A stretch of 7,952 bases of DNA from Lentzea aerocolonigenes (GTDB lineage: Bacteria > Actinomycetota > Actinomycetes > Mycobacteriales > Pseudonocardiaceae). The translations under genes were made by a program, and so were the position numbers. The DNA lies in the NCBI RefSeq assembly GCF_000955955.1, contig NZ_JYJG01000442.1, positions 1 to 7,952 on the forward strand. The letters run 5' to 3'. The notes under the pieces were generated by a model. It made no database searches and had not been told where the DNA came from. It saw only the letters and a list, made by a program, of their open reading frames with translations. Shown piece by piece: positions 1 to 5,796 of this stretch; position 1 is the stretch's first letter; every line of letters begins with the position of its first letter.

Positions 1-1
1 C

Positions 2-472
2 GGCTACGACCTGCACCTCGTCCACCGGTGGAACCAGGCGCCGCACGTGGCGGCGTTCGCGCGGCGGGCCTGGTCGTTGCCGCGGTGGGAGCAACAGCTG
101 GCCGGTGACCTCGGGGGCGACGACGTCCGGCCGTTGCTGATCAGCTGGCACGGGCGGCCGGTGATCTATGCCGAGGTGTACCGGGCGGCGCGGGACGTCG
201 TCGCGTCCAGCTACCCGGCGCGCCCTCACGACCTGGGGCTGACCTTGTCGGTCGGCGACCTGGCGATGACCGACCACGGGCTGGTGCGGTCGCTGCTCCC
301 CCGGCTCACCGACGCGCTGTTCGAGGCCGACCCGCACTGCACGCGCATCGTGATGGACCCGGATGTGCGCAACAAGCGCGCCATCAGGTCGTTCGAGGCG
401 GGTGGGTTCGTGGCCGCCGACGAGGTCGTCCTGCCCGGCAAGCTGGCACTGCTGATGATCTGCAAGCGCTAG
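2..472 (+). CDS. GNAT-family siderophore-type acyltransferase, 5' end cut by window
   Basis: The reading frame is open from base 2 to the TAG at 470-472, so the protein starts left of the window; the GTG at 47 is internal. The visible part begins with the motif LHLVHRWNQAPHVAAF, followed by WSLPRWEQQL. This is the signature of the siderophore-biosynthesis GNAT group (IucB/AlcB/RhbD and MbtK type), which acylates N-hydroxy-lysine or a related amine using acyl-CoA. GRPVIYAEVYRAARD, a GLTLSVGD strand, MDPDVRNKRAIRSFEAGGF and a final strand LALLMICKR complete the fold, matching the usual C-terminal acceptor and CoA-binding part. The role in siderophore assembly is inferred from the family; no other siderophore gene is visible here. 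It converges on the minus-strand gene ending at 512, with a 39-base gap. Confidence 0.85.
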   Translation, partial: GYDLHLVHRWNQAPHVAAFARRAWSLPRWEQQLAGDLGGDDVRPLLISWHGRPVIYAEVYRAARDVVASSYPARPHDLGLTLSVGDLAMTDHGLVRSLLPRLTDALFEADPHCTRIVMDPDVRNKRAIRSFEAGGFVAADEVVLPGKLALLMICKR

Positions 473-511
473 GCCGAACACAACCTGGACAGCGATTTCT
501 CGCGGGAGAGA

Positions 512-1147
512 CTAGAACGCGGTGATGTCCTGCGGTGCGCGTTCTTTGCGGCTGAGGGCCCGCACGATGTCCACGGCCTGGTGGCGGTTGAGCGACATGC
601 GGGTCAGCAGGTCGATCACCGTCTCGTTGACGCGGCGCGGGAACTCCGGGGTGGCGAGGCCGACGCTCACCGCGAGGTCGTCGGAGTGCACCACGAACTC
701 CATCAGCCGGCTGACGAGGTAGTCGTCGAGCGGCACCGCCCACGGACCCCAGTGCGGCATCCGGACCGGCCGGTTCTCCTGGCCTGGCAACGTTTTCTCG
801 AGCTCTGTCAGCGTCTGCTCGAACCGGTCGCACAAAGCTTTCTGGCCTTCCGCGGCGAGCTTCTCGCCGCCGGCGCGGATGCGGGCGTGGAACTCGTCGT
901 CAACGTCGAGCTCGGTCCAGTTCGCGCGCGCGTAGTGCTCCATCAGGCCGACAACCGGCTCGTCGCCCACCGGTGCTGCGATCATCTGCGGGACGGGCAG
1001 GGCCTGGTAGCCGATGTGGCCGACGAGGCCGCGGACGCCGAACTCGGGAAGGGCACTGGGTTCGTCCCAGTTCTCGGCGACCTGTGGGTGGCGCATGAGG
1101 TCCAGCGCGATGCGGGCGGTGGCGAGGAAGTCGTCTCTGATCGTCAC
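512..1147 (-). CDS. Maleylpyruvate isomerase (DinB) family mycothiol-dependent enzyme
   Basis: This is a 211-residue protein of the DinB-like MDMPI_N family, known for mycothiol-dependent isomerases and thiol transferases using a divalent metal. Three candidate metal ligands are visible: His44 in GLVGHIGYQ, and Glu150 and His154 in MEFVVHSDDL. The His, then Glu-x3-His, pattern matches the ligands of the Corynebacterium glutamicum maleylpyruvate isomerase. The exact substrate cannot be read; many relatives have no known substrate. GTG at 1147 is chosen as start because family homology begins at TIRDDFLATAR, while the longer open frame upstream (to 1408) is low-complexity and out of phase with a better small ORF. 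The start codon lies in the 3' arm of a perfect inverted repeat and overlaps the stop of the small upstream ORF (GTGA), so its translation is probably coupled. Confidence 0.83.
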   Translation of the reverse strand: MTIRDDFLATARIALDLMRHPQVAENWDEPSALPEFGVRGLVGHIGYQALPVPQMIAAPVGDEPVVGLMEHYARANWTELDVDDEFHARIRAGGEKLAAEGQKALCDRFEQTLTELEKTLPGQENRPVRMPHWGPWAVPLDDYLVSRLMEFVVHSDDLAVSVGLATPEFPRRVNETVIDLLTRMSLNRHQAVDIVRALSRKERAPQDITAF

Positions 1148-1275
1148 CGTGCCGAACCTACTCGTTCGGCACGGTGTCCGTTGCGAACGAACAGTTCCAA
1201 CGCCGGTTCGCCGCCGGAGTCCTCGTTCTCGTCGTCGGGACGCCGCGGCGGCTGCGGCGGGCGGGAGTCGGTCAT
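1144..1275 (-). CDS. Small proline- and acid-rich ORF (43 aa), probable upstream partner or leader of the MDMPI-family gene
   Basis: An ATG at 1275 opens a 43-codon frame ending in TGA at 1146-1144. The product starts MTDSRPPQPPRRPDDENED and ends LELFVRNGHRAERVGSAR. It is hydrophilic with no membrane segment or signal peptide, and I do not recognise a family. Coding support: most of its first 32 codons end in G or C, like the neighbouring genes; the bias collapses only in the last ten codons, where the inverted repeat lies. The stop overlaps the GTG start of the downstream enzyme, the usual arrangement for translational coupling. An alternative GTG start 27 bases upstream is preceded directly by an in-frame TGA, so the ORF cannot be longer than about 52 residues. 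A weak GGGG lies upstream of the ATG. It could be a real small protein or a leader whose translation opens the hairpin. Confidence 0.5.
   Translation of the reverse strand: MTDSRPPQPPRRPDDENEDSGGEPALELFVRNGHRAERVGSAR
1145..1176 (-). promoter_or_regulatory. Perfect 13-bp inverted repeat enclosing the start codon of the MDMPI-family gene
   Basis: The arms CACCGTGCCGAAC (1145-1157) and GTTCGGCACGGTG (1164-1176) are exact reverse complements separated by CTACTC (1158-1163). In minus-strand RNA the 3' arm ends exactly with the GUG start codon of the downstream enzyme, and the loop reads GAGUAG, carrying the only Shine-Dalgarno-like bases. The hairpin would therefore hide the ribosome entry site until ribosomes translating the small upstream ORF, which ends inside the repeat, melt it. 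A dimeric repressor operator is the alternative reading. The repeat itself is seen directly; both functions are inference. Confidence 0.6.
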
Positions 1276-1398
1276 GGTAGCCCCAGGTGTACGCGTGGTC
1301 ACTCAACGCAACCGGAGCGTACTCGACAGCTCGTCGGTGGCTGGGAGACGCCGTCGGTCGGGTTGTGCGGCACGAGTTCCACGAGGCGATCATGCGAC

Positions 1399-1872
1399 AT
1401 GACCTCAACCGGGATACGGGCCGCGACGAGCGGCGACATCGCCGGGATCTGCCGGTTCGGCGAGGAGCACATCCCGCCCCACTACACGCCGCTGATAGGT
1501 GCCGAGGCAGCGCGCGACCAGCTCAGGTTCTGGACCGAAACGCAGATCACCAGGGCCGTCACCAGGAACCTGATGGTCGTGGCGACCCAGGACGACGAGA
1601 TCGTCGGCGTCGGGCAGCGCGGCCGCAGGGATCCCGCCACCGACTCCGACCACGTGATCTACAAGCTGTACCTGCATCCCGGCATGCGCGGCCAGGGCAT
1701 CGGCCCGCGCCTCATCGACGCGCTCGCACAGCAGATCGACGCGGACAGGATCTACGTCGAGCACTTCCGGGAGAACGAGCGAGCGGCGCGGTTCTACGAG
1801 CGCGAAGGCTTCAGGACCGAACGCGAGGAGAACGGCATCGTGTGGCGGTCCAGGCCGATCACTCGCCCCTGA
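1399..1872 (+). CDS. GNAT-family N-acetyltransferase
   Basis: This is a 157-residue single-domain GNAT protein, which transfers an acetyl group from acetyl-CoA to an amine; the substrate is unknown. The N-terminal part, [20 protein letters not shown], is the usual first strand and helix. [14 protein letters not shown] gives the middle strands. The acetyl-CoA pyrophosphate loop is clear at residues 88-104 ([19 protein letters not shown], with R/Q-x-x-G-x-G form RGQGIG). Motif [15 protein letters not shown], follows at 125-138. ATG at 1399 is chosen because the domain starts five residues later; a GAGG at 1383-1386 is the only upstream ribosome-site candidate and is rather distant. It is divergent from the small ORF at 1275, with 123 bases between them, and its last 14 bases overlap the end of rarA on the other strand. 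Confidence 0.85.
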   Translation: MTSTGIRAATSGDIAGICRFGEEHIPPHYTPLIGAEAARDQLRFWTETQITRAVTRNLMVVATQDDEIVGVGQRGRRDPATDSDHVIYKLYLHPGMRGQGIGPRLIDALAQQIDADRIYVEHFRENERAARFYEREGFRTEREENGIVWRSRPITRP

Positions 1873-3208
1873 TCACCCGGCGCAACCGCGGCAACCGCTC
1901 GGCCACCGCGCGTTCGGCACCGCGGCCCGTCGGCTCGTAGTAGTCGCGGCCCACGAGGTCGTCCGGCGCGTACTGCTGTGTCAGCACGCCTTCCGGAACG
2001 TCGTGCGGGTAGCGGTAGCCCTGGGCGTTGCCGAGTTTCGCCGCACCCGCGTAGTGGCCGTCGCGCAGATGTGGTGGCACAGCACCGATAGCGCCCTTTT
2101 GCACGTCGGCGATCGCAGCGCCGATGGCAGTCGTCACGGCGTTGGACTTCGGCGCGGTGGCGAGGTGGATCGTGGCCTGCGCGAGGTTCAGCGCGCACTC
2201 GGGCAACCCGATGAGCTGCACGGCCTGGGCGGCGGCCACACAGGTCTGCAACGCGGTGGGGTCCGCCATGCCGATGTCCTCGCTGGCGTGGATCACCAGC
2301 CGCCGCGCGATGAACCTCGGGTCCTCCCCCGCCTCGATCATCCTGGCCAGGTAGTGCAGCGCGGCGTCGACGTCGGAACCGCGGATCGACTTGATGAACG
2401 CCGAGGTCACGTCGTAGTGCTGGTCGCCGTCGCGGTCGTACCGCACGGCCGCCTTGTCCACAGTGGACTCCAGCAGCGGCAAGTTCACCACGCCGTCGTT
2501 CGACGCCAGCGCAGAGTCCGCCGCGGCCTCCAACGCCGTCAGCGAACGACGGGCATCCCCGCCCGCCAGCCGCACGAGGTGGTCCTCGGCATCCGGTTCC
2601 ACCACCACGGAACCACCGAGACCGCGCTCGTCGGAAACCGCGCGGCGGATCACCGCCCGCACGTGGTCATCGGTCAAAGACTTGAGCTGCAACACCAACG
2701 ACCGCGACAACAACGGCGACACGACGGAGAAGAACGGGTTCTCGGTGGTGGCCGCGACCAGCAGCACGATCCGATCCTCGACCGCGCCCAGCAACGCGTC
2801 CTGCTGCGTCTTGGAGAACCGGTGCACCTCGTCGATGAACAACACCGTGGACTCGCCGGACCGCACCAGCCGCCGCCGAGCCTCGTCGATCACGGCCCGC
2901 ACCTCCTTGACGCCGGCCGACAACGCCGACAAAGCCACGAACCGACGCCCGGTGGCACGGGAAACCAGCGTCGCCAGGGTCGTCTTGCCGGTGCCGGGAG
3001 GCCCGTAGAGCATCACGGACGCCGGAGTCGCGCCCTCGACCAGACGGCGCAGCGGCGCGCCCGGCCCGAGCAGGTGGTCCTGGCCGACGACCTCGTCCAG
3101 CGTGGCCGGACGCATCCGCACGGCCAGCGGGGCGTTGGCCGCGATGCGCTCGGCCTTCTCCTCGTCGGTCGCGCCGAAGAGGCCCTCGTCGAACAGACCT
3201 TCGCTCAT
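1859..3208 (-). CDS. rarA: Replication-associated recombination protein A (RarA/MgsA), AAA+ ATPase
   Basis: This is a 449-residue cytoplasmic AAA+ ATPase, the normal length for the RarA/MgsA/WRNIP1 family, which acts at stalled replication forks and interacts with single-strand DNA-binding protein and clamp-loader-related machinery. The N-terminal [18 protein letters not shown] box is typical. Walker A is GPPGTGKT at 69-76 (Lys75). Walker B is LFIDEVHRF at about 123-131 (Asp126, Glu127). Sensor 1 is VAATTENP at about 151-158, and SPLLSRS near 164-170 carries the probable arginine finger. The C-terminal tetramerisation region holds the family-typical GYRYPHD motif (397-403), followed by QQYAP and [13 protein letters not shown] at 3208 gives a normal N-terminus but has only a weak ribosome site. 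It is transcribed alone leftward, divergent from the uridine-kinase-like gene. Confidence 0.96.
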   Translation of the reverse strand: MSEGLFDEGLFGATDEEKAERIAANAPLAVRMRPATLDEVVGQDHLLGPGAPLRRLVEGATPASVMLYGPPGTGKTTLATLVSRATGRRFVALSALSAGVKEVRAVIDEARRRLVRSGESTVLFIDEVHRFSKTQQDALLGAVEDRIVLLVAATTENPFFSVVSPLLSRSLVLQLKSLTDDHVRAVIRRAVSDERGLGGSVVVEPDAEDHLVRLAGGDARRSLTALEAAADSALASNDGVVNLPLLESTVDKAAVRYDRDGDQHYDVTSAFIKSIRGSDVDAALHYLARMIEAGEDPRFIARRLVIHASEDIGMADPTALQTCVAAAQAVQLIGLPECALNLAQATIHLATAPKSNAVTTAIGAAIADVQKGAIGAVPPHLRDGHYAGAAKLGNAQGYRYPHDVPEGVLTQQYAPDDLVGRDYYEPTGRGAERAVAERLPRLRRVIRGE

Positions 3209-3285
3209 GCGTTCGACTCTAGCGCCTGCTCCACGGGTCCATGTTCGCGACAGCCGGGGCTGGTCATGTGCGAAAATCGCGTCTC

Positions 3286-3885
3286 GTGCCCATCCCCCGT
3301 GCCGTGCTGCTGGCAGGCCCCTCCGGCTCCGGCAAGTCGACCCTCGCCGCCCACCTCGGCTGGCCCGTGCTGCGCCTGGACGACTTCTACCGCGACGGCG
3401 ACGACCCGAAGCTGCCGCGGGACGAGCACGGCCGCGCGGACTGGGACGCGATCGACTCCTGGGACGCGGAAAAGGCGCTCAAAGCCGTCATCGAGCTCTC
3501 CGAGACAGGTCGGACAGAGGCACCGGTCTACTCGATCAGCGAGGACCGCGCGGTCGGCACCCAGACCATCGAACTCGGCGACGCACCCGCGTTCATCGCG
3601 GAAGGCCTGTTCGCGGACCTCCTCGTCGATGGCGCGAAGAAGGCAGGGGTTCTGAAGGACGCGGTCGTGCTCGCCCCGAGCGCCCCCGTCACGTTCGCCA
3701 GGAGATTCGCCAGGGACGTCGCCGAGGCTCGCAAGCCGGTGCCGACGCTGCTGCGGCGCGGTCTCAGGCTGATGCGCGAGCAACCGCAGGTGGTCAGGCG
3801 GTGCGTCGAGGCGGGCATGCGCCGCACCACGCCCGCCCGTGCGCGCACCGAGCTGGCTCGTGGCGTGCGGCCCGCCGACGTGTGA
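3286..3885 (+). CDS. Uridine kinase-like P-loop NTPase
   Basis: This is a P-loop kinase of about 199 residues resembling the actinobacterial proteins annotated as uridine kinase. Walker A is GPSGSGKS at residues 11-18 and is followed by [10 protein letters not shown] (31-40), the usual acidic substrate region of uridine/phosphoribulokinase-type enzymes. DWDAIDSWD (52-60), PVYSIS and [10 protein letters not shown] follow in the family's order, and [21 protein letters not shown] is the expected basic lid-like region. Phosphorylation of a nucleoside is inferred from the family only; activity of this subgroup is poorly established. The start is uncertain: in-frame ATG 3241 and GTG 3268 are longer choices (up to 214 residues). 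GTG 3286 is preferred because homology begins at once and because it leaves 77 bases for divergent promoters against rarA. Confidence 0.85.
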   Translation: MPIPRAVLLAGPSGSGKSTLAAHLGWPVLRLDDFYRDGDDPKLPRDEHGRADWDAIDSWDAEKALKAVIELSETGRTEAPVYSISEDRAVGTQTIELGDAPAFIAEGLFADLLVDGAKKAGVLKDAVVLAPSAPVTFARRFARDVAEARKPVPTLLRRGLRLMREQPQVVRRCVEAGMRRTTPARARTELARGVRPADV

Positions 3886-3904
3886 GAGTCGAGGTCAGGG
3901 GTAC
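3880..3904 (+). promoter_or_regulatory. Weak candidate SigB-type promoter for the signalling operon
   Basis: GGGTAC at 3899-3904 resembles the -10 box of actinobacterial SigB-group promoters (GTTT, 13-16 bases, GGGTAT/C). GTGTGA at 3880-3885 lies 13 bases upstream and fits the -35 box only partly. It would place the start of transcription about 27 bases before the cheB-like start codon. Such matches occur by chance; it is listed because the operon encodes partner-switch domains. Confidence 0.2.
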
Positions 3905-3926
3905 ACCAACCGAAACCGACGAGGTT

Positions 3927-3932
3927 GAGGAG
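3927..3932 (+). promoter_or_regulatory. Strong ribosome binding site fixing the CheB-like GTG start
   Basis: GAGGAG at 3927-3932 is a strong Shine-Dalgarno match placed 5 bases before the GTG at 3938. This supports that start over any other, and homology (RRDLVVVGASAGG) begins directly after it. Confidence 0.75.
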
Positions 3933-3937
3933 CTCTG

Positions 3938-4942
3938 GTGCGGCGGGACCTGGTGGTCGTCGGAGCGTCAGCTGGTGGTGTCGAGGCACTGCGCACGCTG
4001 GTCGCGGAACTGCCCCCGGACCTGCCCGCGGCGGTGGTCGTGGTGCTGCACATGCCTTCGGGCGGCTCGTCGGCGTTGCCCACCATCCTCTCCCGCAGTG
4101 GACCGTTGCGAGCGTTCTCCGCGCTGGACGGCACGCCGCTTCAGCACGGCCGGATCCACGTCGCGCCTCCCGACCACCACGTGGTGGTGCAGGACGGGGT
4201 GCTGCGCCTGTCCAAGGGCCCCACGGAGAACGGGCACCGGCCCGCCGTCAACGTGCTCTTCCGCTCGGCCGCGGCCGCACACGGACCGGGCGTGATCGGG
4301 GTGATCCTGTCCGGGGCGCTGGACGACGGCACCGCCGGTATGGCGTCCATCAAGAGCCGGGGCGGTCTCGCGGTCGTGCAGTCGCCCTCGGACGCGGTGT
4401 ACTCGGGAATGCCGGAGAGCGTGCTCCACCACGTCGACGTGGACCACGTCCTGCCGGTGGCCAAGATCGGGGCACTGCTCGCCGGGCTCGCCGCCGAACC
4501 GGCGGACCTGGCCGAGGTAGCTCCGGTGTCCGATGTGCTCCGCATGGAGGTCGACGTGTCCCGTGACGACGCCGGGGCCGGTTTCGGCGACGTTCGCCGG
4601 GTCGGTTCCCCCACCACCTTCACCTGCCCGGACTGCGCGGGCTCGCTGGTCGAGATTCCCGGTGAGGGCACCAGGTACCGCTGCCTGGTCGGCCACGGCT
4701 GGACCGCCGAAGCACTGCTGGACGCCTACGCCGGCAGCCTGGAACGTGCCATGTGGACGGCGCTGCGGACGTTGGACGAGAAGGTCACGCTCACCAGGCG
4801 CATGGCGACGCACTCCCGCGACGCAGGCCGTGAGCTCGTGGCCGAGAGGTACGTCAAGCAGGAAGAGGAAGCCGTGGCGGCGGCGGAGGTGCTCCGCAAG
4901 TACCTGCTGCGAGGCGGTGTGCGCGAGGAGACCGGCACATGA
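3938..4942 (+). CDS. CheB-type protein-glutamate methylesterase without receiver domain, with C-terminal zinc-ribbon region
   Basis: This is a 334-residue cytoplasmic protein. Residues 1-185 are a CheB methylesterase domain, which removes methyl groups from glutamates of target proteins. The catalytic triad is visible: Ser11 in VGASAGG, His38 in VLHMP and Asp130 in GALDDGTAGM. Unlike chemotaxis CheB there is no N-terminal phospho-acceptor receiver domain, so control by CheA-type phosphorylation is not expected. Residues 228-253 hold CPDC (Cys230, Cys233) and RCLVGH (Cys249, His253), a likely zinc site. A helical tail follows (DAYAGSLERAMW to about 325), also seen in other CheB proteins outside chemotaxis clusters. 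The start has an excellent ribosome site. It is the first gene of an operon: its TGA overlaps the ATG of the STAS-HATPase gene (ATGA). The substrate is unknown; the CheR-like protein downstream is the obvious opposing enzyme. Confidence 0.9.
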   Translation: MRRDLVVVGASAGGVEALRTLVAELPPDLPAAVVVVLHMPSGGSSALPTILSRSGPLRAFSALDGTPLQHGRIHVAPPDHHVVVQDGVLRLSKGPTENGHRPAVNVLFRSAAAAHGPGVIGVILSGALDDGTAGMASIKSRGGLAVVQSPSDAVYSGMPESVLHHVDVDHVLPVAKIGALLAGLAAEPADLAEVAPVSDVLRMEVDVSRDDAGAGFGDVRRVGSPTTFTCPDCAGSLVEIPGEGTRYRCLVGHGWTAEALLDAYAGSLERAMWTALRTLDEKVTLTRRMATHSRDAGRELVAERYVKQEEEAVAAAEVLRKYLLRGGVREETGT

Positions 4943-5682
4943 CGGACCTCAGCGTCGAGACGACGGAGCACGGCGGGGTCGTGGTGGCGACACCCGTCGG
5001 GCGACTGGACCTCAGCACGTACGCGGCGCTGCGCGACGGGCTGCTCAAGTGCGTGGTGGACACCCCGGCCGCGCTGGTGGTGCGGCTCGGACCGGGCTTC
5101 GAGTGCGCGAGCCTCACGATGCTGGCGGTGTTCGACGCGGTCTGGATGCGGGTCACGCAGTGGCCGGACATCCCGATGGTGCTCGTCACCGAGACCGAGA
5201 AGCACCGGCACGAGCTGCGCCGGTGCGGCGTCACGAAGTACATCCCGGCCGTCGGTGACCTGGCCGCGGCACTCGAAGCCGCCCGACGTCCGCCGCCGCG
5301 CCGATACCGGCGGCTGTCGCTGCCGCAGTCGCCGGCCGCGCCGATGCTCGCGCGCGAGGCGGTGCGGGAAGCCTGTGCCCAGTGGGACCTGCCGAGGCTG
5401 AGCGACGACGCGGTGCTGGTCGTGAGCGAGCTGGTCGAGAACGCGGTGCGGCACGCGCGGTCGGCGCCGGTGCTGAGGATCGAGCTGCGGCCCAGCGGAC
5501 TCTCCCTCGCCGTGCAGGACGACGACCCGGCACCACCGACCTTGTTCGACGCGCCGGTGGACGCGGGAGGACATCGGGGCGTGCAGCTCGTCGACCGGAT
5601 CTGCCGTGCCTGGGGCTGCACCGAGTCCTCCGACGGGGGCAAGATCGTGTGGGCTGTGCTCGGGCAACGGAAAGACGAGTAG
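4939..5682 (+). CDS. STAS domain fused to RsbW-like HATPase (anti-sigma-factor type regulator)
   Basis: This is a 247-residue fusion. Residues 1-115 look like a STAS (anti-anti-sigma) domain: VVVATPVGRLDLSTYAALRDGL, ALVVRLGPGF, then VLVTETEKHRHELRRCGV. Residues 132-243 are an RsbW/SpoIIAB-type GHKL ATPase, the kinase half of partner-switching systems. Its N-box is SELVENAVRHA at 163-173 (Glu164, Asn168), VQDDDPAPP at 192-200 is the G1-like loop, and GHRGVQLVDRICRAWG at 211-226 is the G2 box. A basic linker with RRPPPRRYRR joins them. The usual D-S-S/T-G-L phosphorylation motif of the STAS half is replaced by sequence around ECASLTM (55-61), so the switch may be altered. ATG at 4939 overlaps the upstream stop, implying coupled translation; the CheR gene follows after 9 bases. 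It probably binds a sigma factor or a STAS partner, by inference. Confidence 0.88.
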   Translation: MTDLSVETTEHGGVVVATPVGRLDLSTYAALRDGLLKCVVDTPAALVVRLGPGFECASLTMLAVFDAVWMRVTQWPDIPMVLVTETEKHRHELRRCGVTKYIPAVGDLAAALEAARRPPPRRYRRLSLPQSPAAPMLAREAVREACAQWDLPRLSDDAVLVVSELVENAVRHARSAPVLRIELRPSGLSLAVQDDDPAPPTLFDAPVDAGGHRGVQLVDRICRAWGCTESSDGGKIVWAVLGQRKDE

Positions 5683-5691
5683 GTTTCCCGC

Positions 5692-5796
5692 GTGAGCGAC
5701 GGCGTGACCACCCCCGACGAGGACTTCGAGCAGGTGCTGCTCTACCTGAAGGAATCGCGCGGGTCGACTTCACCGGGTACAAGCGCACCAGCCTGA
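5692..5796 (+). CDS. N-terminal fragment of CheR (34 aa before frameshift stop)
   Basis: GTG at 5692 starts MSDGVTTPDEDFEQ, then VLLYLKESRG, which matches the first helix of CheR proteins (D-x-x-F-E-x-V-L-x-Y-L-K-x-x-R-G). After the GGG at 5761-5763 the frame turns into a short unrelated tail and stops at TGA 5794-5796. On its own it has no enzyme function. It is evidence that the true start of the CheR gene lies here and that the following frame is displaced by one base. Confidence 0.55.
   Translation: MSDGVTTPDEDFEQVLLYLKESRGSTSPGTSAPA

Noticed and set aside
473..511. Possible terminator hairpin around TCTCGCGGGAGA between the two convergent genes.
   Set aside because: The stem is only four base pairs with no U-tract; not supportable as a terminator.
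581..1402. Long plus-strand open frame opposite the MDMPI-family gene.
   Set aside because: It is a shadow: the minus-strand frame has recognisable family motifs and metal ligands, while this product is low-complexity with no recognisable domain.
1148..1408. Upstream extension of the MDMPI-family frame to 1408.
   Set aside because: The added residues are Arg/Ser-rich without homology, and the small ORF in another frame has better codon bias over this stretch.
2003..3655. 550-codon plus-strand open frame across rarA and the kinase-like gene.
   Set aside because: It runs antisense to rarA, is rich in His/Arg/Gln/Gly without domain features, and continues out of frame through the kinase gene.
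4173..4188. Perfect 16-bp palindrome ACCACCACGTGGTGGT.
   Set aside because: It lies inside the CheB coding region and follows from the residues HHVVV using the preferred CAC and GTG codons; no sign of a site function.
4429..4442. Perfect 14-bp palindrome CCACGTCGACGTGG.
   Set aside because: It is also within CheB codons (HHVDVD) with normal codon use; chance is sufficient in a G+C-rich gene.
5382..5795. Upstream extension of the CheR frame into the STAS-HATPase gene, starting at ATG 5382.
   Set aside because: The extension is an Arg/Gly-rich shadow of the HATPase domain; the true CheR N-terminus is in another frame from GTG 5692.
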